A stretch of 64,000 nt of DNA from contig JAQTZW010000008.1 of NCBI GenBank assembly GCA_028687575.1, positions 62,001 to 126,000 on the forward strand, read 5' to 3'. Source of the DNA: Gallionella sp. Its GTDB lineage: Bacteria; Pseudomonadota; Gammaproteobacteria; Burkholderiales; Gallionellaceae. Every line of letters starts with the position of its first letter. Within the stretch, counting starts at the first letter, position 1. This document shows positions 8,358 through 17,373 of the stretch, one piece after another. The notes under the pieces were generated by a model. The model was not told the origin of the DNA. It was given only the letters and a program-made list of their open reading frames with translations, and did not search any database. The translations under genes were made by a program, and so were the position numbers.

Positions 8358-8990
8358 ATGGTCAGTGTCGCAATCGTTGATTACGGGATGGGCAATCTGC
8401 GTTCGGTCGAGCAGGCCATCCGGCATGTCGCGCCCGATGTGGTGACGGCAGTGACGGATGATGCGGGCGTGATCGCGCGCGCAGACCGCGTGGTGTTCCC
8501 CGGTCAGGGTGCCATGCCAGACTGCATGCGCGAGTTGGCGGCGCGCGGTCTGCGTAGTGCGGTGCTGGATGCGGCGCGTAGCAAGCCTTTCATGGGCATT
8601 TGCATCGGTTTGCAAATGCTGTTCGAACACAGTGCAGAGGGTGATGTCGCCGGACTGGGTATCTTGCCCGGTGAAGTGCTGCGCTTCCCCGGCAATCTGC
8701 ATGATGACAAGGGCAACAAGCTCAAGGTGCCGCACATGGGCTGGAACAATGTGCATCACGGTGCCCACGCGCTGTGGGACGGCATCAGTCAGGATGCGCG
8801 CTTCTATTTCGTGCACAGTTATTACGTACAGCCTCGTGACGCGGCGCTGGTGCAGGCTACCAGCGAATATCCCGTACCCTTCGTCTGCGCGGTGGCGCAG
8901 GAAAATCTTTTCGCGGTGCAATTCCACCCGGAAAAAAGCCACGCGGCAGGGCTGAAACTGCTGCAAAACTTTGTTCAATGGAAACCTTAA
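8358..8990 (+). CDS. hisH: Imidazole glycerol phosphate synthase, glutaminase subunit
   Basis: A 210-residue class I glutamine amidotransferase that supplies ammonia to HisF for ring closure. It starts VAIVDYGMGNLRSV, has the nucleophile motif GICIGLQMLF (catalytic Cys), and ends with the His/Glu pair in AVQFHPEKSH. Translationally close to hisB (4 bp) and hisA (12 bp). It forms a heterodimer with HisF, encoded one gene further on. Confidence 0.97.
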   Translation: MVSVAIVDYGMGNLRSVEQAIRHVAPDVVTAVTDDAGVIARADRVVFPGQGAMPDCMRELAARGLRSAVLDAARSKPFMGICIGLQMLFEHSAEGDVAGLGILPGEVLRFPGNLHDDKGNKLKVPHMGWNNVHHGAHALWDGISQDARFYFVHSYYVQPRDAALVQATSEYPVPFVCAVAQENLFAVQFHPEKSHAAGLKLLQNFVQWKP

Positions 8991-9002
8991 TTACGTACTG
9001 CC

Positions 9003-9749
9003 ATGCTACTTATCCCTGCTATTGATTTAAAAGACGGTGAATGTGTGCGCCTCAAGCAAGGCCTGATGGAAGAATCCACCGTATTTTCCGATAATCCCGC
9101 CGCCATGGCGCAACACTGGCTGAGTCAGGGGGCGCGGCGTCTGCATCTGGTGGACCTGAACGGCGCATTTGCGGGTAAGCCCAAAAATGAGGAAGCGGTA
9201 CGCAGCATCATCGAGACGGTTGGAACGGATGTGCCGGTGCAACTGGGCGGCGGCATCCGCGATCTGGAAACGATAGAGCGTTATCTTGATCTGGGCGTGA
9301 CCTATATCATCATCGGTACGGCGGCAGTCAAGCAGCCGGGTTTTCTGCATGAAGCCTGCGATTCCTTCCCCGGTCACATCATGGTCGGGCTGGATGCCAA
9401 AGGCGGCAATGTCGCAGTGAACGGCTGGTCCAAGCTGACTGGCCATGATGTCGGTGATTTGGCGCGTCGCTTCGAGGGCTACGGCGTGGAAGCCATCATC
9501 TATACCGACATTGGGCGCGATGGCATGTTGTCCGGCGTGAATATCGAGGCGACGGTTGAGTTGGCGCGCCCATTGCGCACGCCGGTTATCGCCAGCGGTG
9601 GCATCACCAATCTGGACGATGTGCGTGCGCTGTGTGCGGTGCAGGCTGAAGGCATCAGCGGTGCCATCACCGGCCGCGCCATCTATGAAGGCACGCTGAA
9701 TTTCCGCGAAGCGCAGATGCTGGCGGACGATCTGTCGCCCAAATTCTGA
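9003..9749 (+). CDS. hisA: ProFAR isomerase
   Basis: A 248-residue (beta/alpha)8 isomerase of the HisA/HisF family, converting ProFAR to PRFAR. Start [19 protein letters not shown], then VQLGGGIRD (phosphate binding), [21 protein letters not shown] and the C-terminal VIASGGITN mark HisA. Its stop overlaps the hisF start by one base (9749), so translation is probably coupled. Confidence 0.97.
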   Translation: MLLIPAIDLKDGECVRLKQGLMEESTVFSDNPAAMAQHWLSQGARRLHLVDLNGAFAGKPKNEEAVRSIIETVGTDVPVQLGGGIRDLETIERYLDLGVTYIIIGTAAVKQPGFLHEACDSFPGHIMVGLDAKGGNVAVNGWSKLTGHDVGDLARRFEGYGVEAIIYTDIGRDGMLSGVNIEATVELARPLRTPVIASGGITNLDDVRALCAVQAEGISGAITGRAIYEGTLNFREAQMLADDLSPKF

Positions 9750-10507
9750 TGCTGGCCAAACGTATCATTCCCTGTCTGGATGTCACCCATGGCCGCGTGG
9801 TCAAGGGAGTCAGCTTCGTCGAATTGCGCGATGCTGGCGACCCGGTGGAGATCGCCAAGCGTTACGACGATCAGGGCGCGGATGAGCTGACCTTCCTCGA
9901 TATCACTGCCAGCTCGGACGATAGAGGCATCATCTTCAAAATCATCGAACAGGTCGCCTCGCAGGTGTTTATCCCGCTGACGGTCGGCGGCGGGGTGCGC
10001 GAGGTGGGCGACGTGCGCAATCTGCTCAACGCGGGTGCCGACAAGGTCAGCATCAACACCTCAGCGGTTGTCAACCCGCAGTTGGTAGCCGATGCCGCCG
10101 CGCGTTACGGCTCGCAGTGCATCGTGGTGGCGATAGACGCCAAACAGGTGGCGGCGGGGCGCTGGGAAGTGTTTACTCACGGTGGACGCAAGGCGACCGG
10201 ACTGGATGTGGTGGAATGGGCGACGCGGATGCAGCAATTGGGCGCGGGCGAGATACTGCTGACCAGCATGGATCAGGACGGTCAGAAGAAGGGTTTCGAT
10301 CTGGCGTTGACCCGCACCGTGACCGATGCACTGGAGATTCCGGTGATCGCCAGCGGCGGCGTGGGCAATCTGCAACATCTCGCCGATGGCGTGACGCAGG
10401 GCGGTGCCGACGCTGTGCTGGCCGCCAGCATCTTCCACTTCGGCGAGTACACCGTGCAGCAAGCCAAGGAATACATGGCGGCTCAAGGCATTGAGGTGCG
10501 GTTATGA
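9749..10507 (+). CDS. hisF: Imidazole glycerol phosphate synthase, cyclase subunit
   Basis: A 252-residue barrel that closes the imidazole ring and releases AICAR. Typical HisF blocks are [51 protein letters not shown] and VIASGGVGN. The catalytic aspartates lie in PCLDV and [13 protein letters not shown]. It partners HisH. A 91-bp gap follows before hisI. Confidence 0.97.
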   Translation: MLAKRIIPCLDVTHGRVVKGVSFVELRDAGDPVEIAKRYDDQGADELTFLDITASSDDRGIIFKIIEQVASQVFIPLTVGGGVREVGDVRNLLNAGADKVSINTSAVVNPQLVADAAARYGSQCIVVAIDAKQVAAGRWEVFTHGGRKATGLDVVEWATRMQQLGAGEILLTSMDQDGQKKGFDLALTRTVTDALEIPVIASGGVGNLQHLADGVTQGGADAVLAASIFHFGEYTVQQAKEYMAAQGIEVRL

Positions 10508-10598
10508 CACGGTTCGCGCAAGCGCCAGGTGCGGGAATAACCGCATCGCACCTCCAGCCGGCAGGCGGGTGTTCCACTGAGTCGTCGGAGGGGTGGTT

Positions 10599-10988
10599 AT
10601 GAGCGAAGCGTGGCTGAAGCAGGTCAACTGGGGCGACGACGGGCTGATTCCCGCTATCGCGCAGGATGCCGCCAGTGGGCGGGTGTTGATGGTGGCCTGG
10701 ATGAATCGCGAGGCGTTGAAGCTGACCTGGCAGAAGAACGAGGCGGTGTACTGGTCACGTTCGCGCAAGAAACTCTGGCACAAGGGCGAAGAGTCCGGCC
10801 ACATCCAGAAAGTCCGCGAGATACGCATGGACTGCGACGGCGACGTGATCCTGTTGCAGGTCGAGCAGCAGGGCGGCATCGCTTGCCACACCGGACGGCA
10901 GAGTTGTTTTTTCAGCCGGCTGGGACAGCAAGGTTGGGAGGCGGTGGACGAGGTGCTGAAATCCCCTGACGAGATATACAAAAAATGA
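10599..10988 (+). CDS. hisI: Phosphoribosyl-AMP cyclohydrolase
   Basis: A 129-residue enzyme that opens the purine ring of PR-AMP. The blocks [28 protein letters not shown] (with the family HKGE) and the metal-binding region [23 protein letters not shown] are visible. HisI and HisE are separate proteins here. The ATG at 10599 follows GGAGG at 10587 by 7 bp; a GTG two codons earlier is less likely. Stop and hisE start overlap (ATGA at 10985). Confidence 0.96.
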   Translation: MSEAWLKQVNWGDDGLIPAIAQDAASGRVLMVAWMNREALKLTWQKNEAVYWSRSRKKLWHKGEESGHIQKVREIRMDCDGDVILLQVEQQGGIACHTGRQSCFFSRLGQQGWEAVDEVLKSPDEIYKK

Positions 10989-11302
10989 ATATTCTGCAAA
11001 CACTGACCGAAACGATAGAGGCGCGCAAGCAGGCTTCCCCTGAATCTTCCTACGTCGCCAAGCTGTTCAGCAAGGGCGAGGATGCTATCCTGAAAAAGAT
11101 AGGCGAAGAGGCGACCGAGGTGATATTGGCCAGCAAAGAGGGCGACAAGCAGCACATCGTCTACGAGACCGCCGACCTGTGGTTTCACAGCATGGTGATG
11201 TTAGCCCATCACGGGCTGAGCGCAGAGGATGTACTCAATGAATTGGCGCGGCGCGAGGGCTTGTCCGGCATCGCCGAGAAGAACAGCAGGAAGAAGGACT
11301 GA
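10985..11302 (+). CDS. hisE: Phosphoribosyl-ATP pyrophosphatase
   Basis: A 105-residue MazG-fold pyrophosphohydrolase (second histidine step). The motif [19 protein letters not shown] followed by [14 protein letters not shown] gives the metal-binding EExxE and ExxD pattern. It overlaps hisI by 4 bp and lies 2 bp before the HIT gene, so it is probably co-transcribed with hint and tat. Confidence 0.96.
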   Translation: MNILQTLTETIEARKQASPESSYVAKLFSKGEDAILKKIGEEATEVILASKEGDKQHIVYETADLWFHSMVMLAHHGLSAEDVLNELARREGLSGIAEKNSRKKD

Positions 11303-11304
11303 GC

Positions 11305-11652
11305 ATGAGTGATTGTCTATTCTGTAGAATCGCGCGCGGTGAGATTCCTGCCAGCAAGGTGTATGAAGACGACGAGGTGCTGGCGTTTAATGACATCAAT
11401 CCGGTCGCGCCAGTGCATTTCCTGATGATACCCAAGCAGCATCTGGCATCACTGGACGATGCGCAAGCGGGACATCAGGCATTGCTCGGCAAGCTGTTGC
11501 TGCTGGCATCAAAGCTGGCAAAGACTCAGGGACTGGAGCAGGGTTTCCGTACAGTAATCAACACGGGACGGGGCGGTGGTCAGGAAGTCTTTCATCTGCA
11601 TATCCACGTCATAGGTGGTGGCAATATTCCACCTATGGTTAAACGCAACTGA
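11305..11652 (+). CDS. HIT-family (Hint-like) purine nucleoside phosphoramidase
   Basis: A 115-residue histidine-triad protein. The start [20 protein letters not shown] and the C-terminal catalytic triad HLHIHVIGG identify the Hint branch, which hydrolyses adenosine phosphoramidates. It keeps the usual betaproteobacterial place between hisE and tatA. Ribosome site AAGGA before the ATG. The exact substrate in the cell is not known. Confidence 0.93.
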   Translation: MSDCLFCRIARGEIPASKVYEDDEVLAFNDINPVAPVHFLMIPKQHLASLDDAQAGHQALLGKLLLLASKLAKTQGLEQGFRTVINTGRGGGQEVFHLHIHVIGGGNIPPMVKRN

Positions 11653-11668
11653 TTTTAAGGGGAAAAAC

Positions 11669-11890
11669 ATGGGTTCTTTCAGTATCTGGCATTGGCTGAT
11701 CGTATTGTTGGTGGTGGTTATGGTGTTCGGCACCAAGAAGTTGCGCAACATCGGTGAGGATTTAGGTGGTGCGGTCAAGGGTTTCAAGGAAGGCATGAAA
11801 TCCGATGAGGCTGCTGCGCCGCAGGTCGAGCAAAAAGGCGGCCAGACCATCGAAGGCGAAGTGAAGAACAAGACGCACACCAACGCCTGA
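11669..11890 (+). CDS. tatA: Sec-independent protein translocase subunit TatA
   Basis: A 73-residue protein with one N-terminal membrane helix (residues 6-20), the FGTKKL hinge, then an amphipathic helix ([19 protein letters not shown]) and a charged tail. It forms the TatA pore for folded proteins. The ATG at 11669 follows AAGGGGAA and gives the canonical MGSFSIWHW start. One Tat client candidate in this window is ActB1, which has a twin-arginine start. Confidence 0.96.
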   Translation: MGSFSIWHWLIVLLVVVMVFGTKKLRNIGEDLGGAVKGFKEGMKSDEAAAPQVEQKGGQTIEGEVKNKTHTNA

Positions 11891-11913
11891 TTTTTTCAAA
11901 CTGAAGGTCGCTG

Positions 11914-12321
11914 ATGTTTGATTTTAGCTTGTCCGAACTGACGGTCGTCATGGTCGTCGCGCTGATCGTTATCGGTCCGGAGCGGTTGCCCAAGGTGGCG
12001 CGTACGCTGGGGCATCTGTATGGTCGGGCGCGTCGTTATGTGAATGGCGTAAAGGCTGACATTTCCCGCGATCTGGCGATAGAGGAGTTCCGCCAGTTGC
12101 AGCAGAAGGTGCAGGCCGAAGCGACTGCGCTGGAAGTCTCGGCGCGTCAGTTGGGTCAGCAGGTTGACCAGCAGGTGGGTCAACTCAATCATGCGGTTTC
12201 AGATGCGGTTAACAAGTCCCTGCCGGAAAACCCGGCAACTCCTGTAATGGCAGCTGCACTTAATTCGGACAAGCCCGCTGTGGCTATCGAACAACCGCGC
12301 GTGCCACCCGCTGAATCCTGA
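11914..12321 (+). CDS. tatB: Sec-independent protein translocase subunit TatB
   Basis: A 135-residue TatB. It opens MFDFSLSELTVVMVVALIVIGPERLP (short N-terminus, one helix, then the GPERLP motif), followed by a long amphipathic, glutamine-rich region and a variable tail. It forms the twin-arginine receptor with TatC. Its stop overlaps the tatC start. Confidence 0.96.
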   Translation: MFDFSLSELTVVMVVALIVIGPERLPKVARTLGHLYGRARRYVNGVKADISRDLAIEEFRQLQQKVQAEATALEVSARQLGQQVDQQVGQLNHAVSDAVNKSLPENPATPVMAAALNSDKPAVAIEQPRVPPAES

Positions 12322-13061
12322 TGAGCACGACAGAAAACTTTATTTCGCATCTGATCGAATTGCGCACCCGCCTGCTGCATTCCGTGGTGGCGCTGTTGCT
12401 GGTGTTCGTTTGCCTGTTTCCGTGGGCATCCGATCTTTATGCGCTGCTGGCCCAGCCGCTGTTGGCAAAGTTGCCTGCGGGGGGGCAGATGATTGCTACC
12501 GATGTCACCACCCCGTTCTTTGTGCCGCTAAAAGTCGCGATGATGGCGGCCTTTCTGATTGCTCTCCCCTATATCCTCTATCAGATTTGGCGGTTCGTTG
12601 CGCCAGGCCTGTATTCGCATGAGAGGCGCATGGTGTTGCCGCTGATTGCAGCCAGTACGGTGCTGTTCCTGTGCGGTATGTCGTTCGCCTATTTCGTGGT
12701 ATTCCCGGTGGTGTTTGGATTTATCACTGCGACTGCGCCGGTAGGGGTGGCAGTGATGACTGATATTGATAAATACCTGAGCTTTGTGTTGTCCATGTTT
12801 GTGGCCTTCGGTGTCACTTTTCAAGTGCCGGTCGTGGTGGTGGTGCTGATACGCATGGGGATAGTCTCAGTTGAAAAGTTCAAAGAAATACGTCCCTATG
12901 TCGTGGTTGGCGCATTCGTGGTTGGTGCGATTTTTACGCCGCCAGACGTTGTTTCGCAAATCATGCTGGCATTGCCGTTATGGCTACTTTACGAAGCGGG
13001 CATCATCGTCGGTGGTTGGCTGGGAAAGCGCAAGCAGCCCACGGCGGACAGTCTGTTCTGA
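12321..13061 (+). CDS. tatC: Sec-independent protein translocase subunit TatC
   Basis: A 246-residue membrane protein with six predicted helices. Family marks are FISHLIELRTRLLHS at the N-terminus, FVAPGLYSHER, FAYFVVFP and the conserved Phe/Glu region around RMGIVSVEKFKEIRPYV. It recognises the twin-arginine signal. Last gene of the his-hint-tat run; a 673-bp repeat-rich gap follows. Confidence 0.97.
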   Translation: MSTTENFISHLIELRTRLLHSVVALLLVFVCLFPWASDLYALLAQPLLAKLPAGGQMIATDVTTPFFVPLKVAMMAAFLIALPYILYQIWRFVAPGLYSHERRMVLPLIAASTVLFLCGMSFAYFVVFPVVFGFITATAPVGVAVMTDIDKYLSFVLSMFVAFGVTFQVPVVVVVLIRMGIVSVEKFKEIRPYVVVGAFVVGAIFTPPDVVSQIMLALPLWLLYEAGIIVGGWLGKRKQPTADSLF

Positions 13062-13294
13062 GCGGTGTCAGTTCATTGGGGAGGTGCGGAGCTATCCGAC
13101 ATCCCCGCTCATAACCAGCATATCGCCCGATTGCGGGCATGGTCGAATGACTGGTGTATCCATCCATCCATCGGGAATCCGGCTGGTCGATTTTACGGTG
13201 CGCCAGCCTGCGTGGCATGACCGGTCCTCGCTGGAGTTTTATTATGCTGATTGAGACGGCCACGTGAAGTTTGAAGTCGGTTCGTCCTGCTCCC

Positions 13295-13326
13295 CAACCA
13301 AACCAACCAAACCAACCAAAACCAAA
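13295..13326. repeat. CCAA/CCAAA degenerate tandem tract
   Basis: Irregular repeats of CCAAA and CCAA in the gap after tatC, resembling the regular (CCAAA)10 at 6221-6270 and likewise lying directly before an inverted repeat. Confidence 0.7.
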
Positions 13327-13332
13327 CGAGGT

Positions 13333-13416
13333 TTCACGCGGAGGCGCGGAGAACGCGGAGCAGGCCGCCCCGCATCCGTCTTGTTTTTCTCCGCGCGCAT
13401 CGCGTCTCCGCGTGAG
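13333..13416. repeat. Inverted repeat, intergenic (type B)
   Basis: 28-bp arms (13333-13360 and 13389-13416) with several mismatches around a core TCACGCGGAG / CTCCGCGTGA. REP-like. The 230 bp between tatC and this repeat show no convincing gene. Confidence 0.6.
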
Positions 13417-13529
13417 GCAAGCTTTTCATGCTTCGACATCATTGGGGTTGTAGCTGGCTAACGCATGTTCAGACTTTTCCATGCCGAATCAATAGTGACT
13501 GGATGGGAGCTTCTTCAACGACGAATTAG

Positions 13530-13658
13530 GGAGACGCTGATTTATTTACTCCGTTCGCCCTGAGCTTGTCGAAGGGCATTTTAACTGTACGATTTAACAT
13601 GATTTATTCCGCTCATGGTTCGACAGGCTCACCACGAACGGAATAAATCAGCGTCTCC
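13530..13658. repeat. MITE-like inverted repeat (type C)
   Basis: Ends GGAGACGCTGATTTATT...CCGTTCG (13530-13557, with a 4-base insertion) and their complement at 13635-13658. Inside lie two further inverted motifs (GCCCTGAGCTTGTCGAAGGGC and GGTTCGACAGGCTCACC), a repeat seen widely in proteobacteria. No transposase is present. Confidence 0.65.
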
Positions 13659-13734
13659 TTAGAATAAGGCCGAGTCTGCTGGGGAGGGCCGAGCAATGGC
13701 CGGCTGCGCTGCCGGCCACTACTGCCACGTTACG

Positions 13735-14892
13735 TTATTGATCTTTTGGCACAGGTCGTTTGCCTATCTTTACCTGCATAGACTGTTCCTTGCCGTCGCG
13801 CATCGTATGTATGGTTGCGGTCTGACCGGGCGGCAGGCTGGTGACGGTTTCCAGCATGGCATTCCAGTCGGTAATCGGCTTGTTGCCAATGGAAAGCAGG
13901 ATGTCTCCCGCCAATATGCCAGCCTTTTCCGCAGGGCTGTTAGCGATGACTTCGGTGATAAGCACGCCTTGTATGTCACCGAGTTTGAAGGATGCCCGCA
14001 ACTCGGGTGTGAGCTCCTGAATACCCGCGCCTATCCAACCCCGCGTGACGGATCCAGTCTGGATGATTTGTTCCATGGTCTTTTTTGCGGTGGTCGCGGG
14101 TACGGCAAATCCAATTCCCAACGATCCGCCATTAGGTGAATAGATGGCACTGTTGATGCCGATAAGGTCGCCCCTGACATCTACCAGCGCACCGCCGGAA
14201 TTGCCAGGATTGATGGCAGCATCGGTCTGGATGAAGCTCTCGAAGGTGTTCAGTCCCAAATGGTCGCGCTTTAATGCGCTGATGATGCCCATGGTGACGG
14301 TTTGCCCCACGCCAAATGGGTTGCCTATGGCGAGTACCATGTCGCCGACATGCGCCTGTTCAGGGTGGCCAAAGGTGATTGCGGGCAGGCTGCCGGGCAG
14401 GTCTATCTTAATCACGGCCAAGTCGGTATCGGGGTCGGAGCCGATGACGTGCGCCCTGGCCTTGCGACCGTCCGCCAACGCGACCTCGATCTGGTCGGCC
14501 GCTTCAACGACATGATGATTGGTGAGAATAAATCCATCCGGGCTGACAATCACGCCGGAGCCCAGGCTGGAACTGCTCTGTGCTTCTGGCTCTGCAGAGT
14601 CGCCGAAAAAGAAACGGAAACGTGGGTCGTCTATAAAGGGGTTGACCGGCGACTTGACCACGGTCGTGGTGTAAATGTTGACCACGGCTGGCATTGCCTT
14701 GGTGGCGGCGGAACTTAGGCCGGTCGACGAAGTTGGTTCGCCACCAGATTGTTGTGTGCCACTTTCGTACAAGGTGACGACGCCGGTGCGTGCGAAATTA
14801 GGCAGCAATTCGGGCTTGAGCGTGTGGATGACGAACAGTATGGCGAGTGCAATTGTTACGGTTTGGGTGAATAAAAGCCAATGTTTGCGCAT
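13735..14892 (-). CDS. HtrA/DegS-like periplasmic serine protease
   Basis: About 385 residues: an N-terminal membrane anchor (about residues 5-25), a trypsin-like domain with the catalytic triad in TNHHVVEA (His), DTDLAVIKID (Asp) and NPGNSGGALVD (Ser), and a single C-terminal PDZ domain (GVLITEVIANSPAEKAGILAGD). One PDZ and an anchor suggest a DegS-type sensor or a quality-control protease of the cell envelope. The ATG at 14892 is preferred because MRKHWLLFTQ begins the hydrophobic anchor; a start at 14937 would add 15 polar residues. Divergent from the NIF3 gene. Confidence 0.92.
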   Translation of the reverse strand: MRKHWLLFTQTVTIALAILFVIHTLKPELLPNFARTGVVTLYESGTQQSGGEPTSSTGLSSAATKAMPAVVNIYTTTVVKSPVNPFIDDPRFRFFFGDSAEPEAQSSSSLGSGVIVSPDGFILTNHHVVEAADQIEVALADGRKARAHVIGSDPDTDLAVIKIDLPGSLPAITFGHPEQAHVGDMVLAIGNPFGVGQTVTMGIISALKRDHLGLNTFESFIQTDAAINPGNSGGALVDVRGDLIGINSAIYSPNGGSLGIGFAVPATTAKKTMEQIIQTGSVTRGWIGAGIQELTPELRASFKLGDIQGVLITEVIANSPAEKAGILAGDILLSIGNKPITDWNAMLETVTSLPPGQTATIHTMRDGKEQSMQVKIGKRPVPKDQ

Positions 14893-14937
14893 AATGTGAT
14901 GAATCCGCCTGTGAGTAACGAATTTTAAGGATGTCAA

Positions 14938-15684
14938 ATGCTGCTCGAAGAACTGCGCGATTATATCGCAAGCCTGCTACAAACCAATTTATTCAAGGAT
15001 TACTGCCCAAACGGTGTGCAAGTAGAAGGGCGTGCCGAAGTGAAACGCATTGCCACCGGTGTGACTGCTTCACAGCAGGTCGTGGATGCGGCGATAGCTT
15101 GGGGGGCGGATGCGCTGCTGGTGCATCACGGATATTTTTGGCGCAACGAAGAGGCAGCCATCGTCGGCATTAAAAAAAAGCGAATTGCCAAGTTGCTGCA
15201 ACACGACGTAAGCCTGCTTGCCTACCATCTGCCACTGGATGCGCACGCCGAACTAGGCAATAACGCAAGACTGGGCGCATTGCTGGGGCTGAAGCCGCTC
15301 GGTAACTTCGGGGAACAGAATATCGCTTGGTTGGGCGAGCTGGAACGGGGACAAACGCTACGTGAGTTTTCGGCGGCAGTGGAAAAATCCTTGCAGCGCG
15401 TCCCACAGCAGCTAGGCGATCCAGACAAGGTCGTGCGCAAGGTGGCATGGTGCAGCGGCGGTGCGCAGGGATATTTTGAGGCGGCCATTGCGCAAGGTGC
15501 CGATGTGTATATGACCGGAGAGATTTCCGAGCAAAACTTTCATCTGGTAAACGAGAGCGGCGTGGCATTTATTGCGGCCGGACATCATGCTACCGAGCGC
15601 CTTGGCGTGCAGGCTCTCGGTAACCATCTGGCAACGAAGTTCAACCTGCAACATCGTTTCTTCGATCAGGCCAATCCGGTGTAG
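14938..15684 (+). CDS. NIF3-like dinuclear metal-centre protein
   Basis: A 248-residue NIF3/YbgI family protein. LLVHHGYFW (two metal-binding histidines), LLAYHLPLDAH and, near the end, AGHHATERLGVQAL give the dinuclear metal ligands. The family is widespread; a GTP cyclohydrolase-like role has been proposed but the reaction is not settled. Ribosome site AAGGATG before the ATG. In many betaproteobacteria this gene immediately precedes petABC. Confidence 0.92.
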   Translation: MLLEELRDYIASLLQTNLFKDYCPNGVQVEGRAEVKRIATGVTASQQVVDAAIAWGADALLVHHGYFWRNEEAAIVGIKKKRIAKLLQHDVSLLAYHLPLDAHAELGNNARLGALLGLKPLGNFGEQNIAWLGELERGQTLREFSAAVEKSLQRVPQQLGDPDKVVRKVAWCSGGAQGYFEAAIAQGADVYMTGEISEQNFHLVNESGVAFIAAGHHATERLGVQALGNHLATKFNLQHRFFDQANPV

Positions 15685-15715
15685 CTGAGACTAGGCTGAG
15701 CTAACTTTCCTGACC

Positions 15716-16345
15716 CTAGCGTTTGCTACGCAACTGATCCAAAGAAATTGCCTTGCTGCTCGGGGCAGAGTGCAAGGAGGCGTTGGCCTCTGCGAGGGCA
15801 TCACTGAATACAGACATCAGGCTGAGCAGCGGTTTTGCAGCATCTTCCAATAAAGACTGTGGGTCGGCAGAGAATCGCAGCAGGAAGTCCTGACGACGGG
15901 GATGGAAGTTGGTCCATTGCCACCCCAAAAAACTCTCATTACTTTTCAAACCGGACTGGTTCAAGGCATCTTTGAGTCTGGCGACCGCCGGCAACTTGAG
16001 GTGCTCCGGGGAGGGGGCGATACTCCAGACCAGCCCGAAGTAGATGCGCCAGTTTCCTCCCAGAAACTGCTGTTCGATCATCGGGCGAAGGTAAACTTCC
16101 TGGCTGGAATTTAGATTGAAGTGCAGTCCGACGAGTTGGTCGGCGTCATTCCTGTCTTCCGTGGTTAGGATAAGCCAGTGGGACTCTTTGATATGGCTGG
16201 AAGCTTCAAGCGAGGTTAGCAATTGTTGCCAGAAATCATTGTTCATGCGCTTGCGGATATCGTCCATAAGCGTAGCAACCGATAAACCTAGCGGAAGATT
16301 TTCCTGTTTTGAAAAAAAATCCAGTACTGCCTGTTCTTCATTCAT
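15716..16345 (-). CDS. Hypothetical protein between nif3 and the ACIII operon
   Basis: About 209 residues, not recognised. No signal peptide, membrane helix, cysteine motif or nucleotide-binding motif is visible; the composition is that of a soluble cytoplasmic protein. The ATG at 16345 follows AAAGG. It runs opposite to its neighbours and sits where the nif3-pet junction would be, so it may have arrived with the ACIII genes. No function is assigned. Confidence 0.75.
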   Translation of the reverse strand: MNEEQAVLDFFSKQENLPLGLSVATLMDDIRKRMNNDFWQQLLTSLEASSHIKESHWLILTTEDRNDADQLVGLHFNLNSSQEVYLRPMIEQQFLGGNWRIYFGLVWSIAPSPEHLKLPAVARLKDALNQSGLKSNESFLGWQWTNFHPRRQDFLLRFSADPQSLLEDAAKPLLSLMSVFSDALAEANASLHSAPSSKAISLDQLRSKR

Positions 16346-16443
16346 GTGTTTGCCTTTGCAGGATTTGAATATAAGCAAATCCTGTAATTGTGTGTGTTAA
16401 AAAAGGAATTTTAATGAGAATTGGTTGAGTAGAAAATTCAGTA

Positions 16444-16472
16444 TTGACTTTGCAAATAAGACTAGACATTAT
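16444..16472 (+). promoter_or_regulatory. Possible promoter of the act operon
   Basis: TTGACT (16444-16449), a 17-bp spacer and CATTAT (16467-16472) in the 281-bp region upstream of actA. It is the best sigma-70-like pair I see there. It would leave a leader of about 145 bases. Confidence 0.3.
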
Positions 16473-16626
16473 TCGTCCGTGTAGTCGCAGAGTATTCCCT
16501 GAAGCAGGGTATAAATAATAATTTTAATTGCGACACACCGCATCAAAAATAATCCGATTTACCTGTTCGTTCATGCTGGCAAATTCGCCAGCGTGGGTTT
16601 ATTTGTTTGCCGGGGGAGCCCTTACG

Positions 16627-17334
16627 ATGCACCGCATTTTACGTTTATCTTTCTTTCTGATGGGATTGTTGGTGGCTGCTGGAAGCCATGCTGCTGATGC
16701 CCAAAAACCTACTTTGACGACTGAGGATAGTTTGGGTCCACAAGTCACCCAGCCAATAGAGTTTCCACACTACCGACATGCGGGTTTGCGTAATCCGAAT
16801 GACCCAACCAATAGCGACCCTAATAAAGGGGGTATGGAGATCGATTGTCAGTACTGTCATACCTATGCGCGTCGTAGTGCAGTAGCGGGTATCCCTCCAT
16901 TACAGAAATGTATCGGCTGTCACCAGAATATCGAATCTGTACGTCAAAAGCCTCGCATCGTCGAGTTGTTCAAGTACTGGGATGCAAAGAAGGCAGTGCC
17001 TTGGAAGAAGGTGCATGATTTGCCCGACTTCGTGCGTTTCAATCACGAGCGTCACATCAAGCGTTTTATCGAGCAGCAGAATCGTCCAACACAGGAGGCG
17101 TGCGGATATTGTCACGGCGACGTGAAGGAAATGACGGTTGCGCGTCGTAGCAAGCCTTTGACCATGGGTTGGTGCGCAAGCTGCCATCAGAAGGAACATC
17201 CTGTAACGGGAGAAGGCGGTGCGCCCATCGGCAACCAAGCGTACTGGTACAAGTTCCAGAAGCCGGCAGCCGACAAGTCGGGCGGCGAGATCAAGGCGCA
17301 AGGTCCGAATGATTGCTGGCATTGCCACAAGTAA
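16627..17334 (+). CDS. actA: Alternative complex III pentaheme cytochrome subunit ActA
   Basis: A 235-residue multiheme protein with a hydrophobic N-terminal segment (residues 4-22, signal or anchor) and five c-type heme motifs: CQYCH (74-78), CIGCH (95-99), CGYCH (159-163), CASCH (183-187) and CWHCH (230-234). In ACIII the pentaheme subunit carries electrons on the periplasmic side between the iron-sulfur subunit and the outside acceptor. The ATG at 16627 follows a GGGGGAG site; upstream in-frame codons look non-coding. First gene of the seven-gene act operon. Confidence 0.92.
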   Translation: MHRILRLSFFLMGLLVAAGSHAADAQKPTLTTEDSLGPQVTQPIEFPHYRHAGLRNPNDPTNSDPNKGGMEIDCQYCHTYARRSAVAGIPPLQKCIGCHQNIESVRQKPRIVELFKYWDAKKAVPWKKVHDLPDFVRFNHERHIKRFIEQQNRPTQEACGYCHGDVKEMTVARRSKPLTMGWCASCHQKEHPVTGEGGAPIGNQAYWYKFQKPAADKSGGEIKAQGPNDCWHCHK

Positions 17335-17373
17335 ACGGACGTGACATTCCAAGAATTTACCAGTGAGGTTGTG

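Noticed and set aside
12871..13254. 127-codon frame running out of tatC
   Set aside because: Mostly overlaps tatC in another frame; the downstream part has no conserved sequence.
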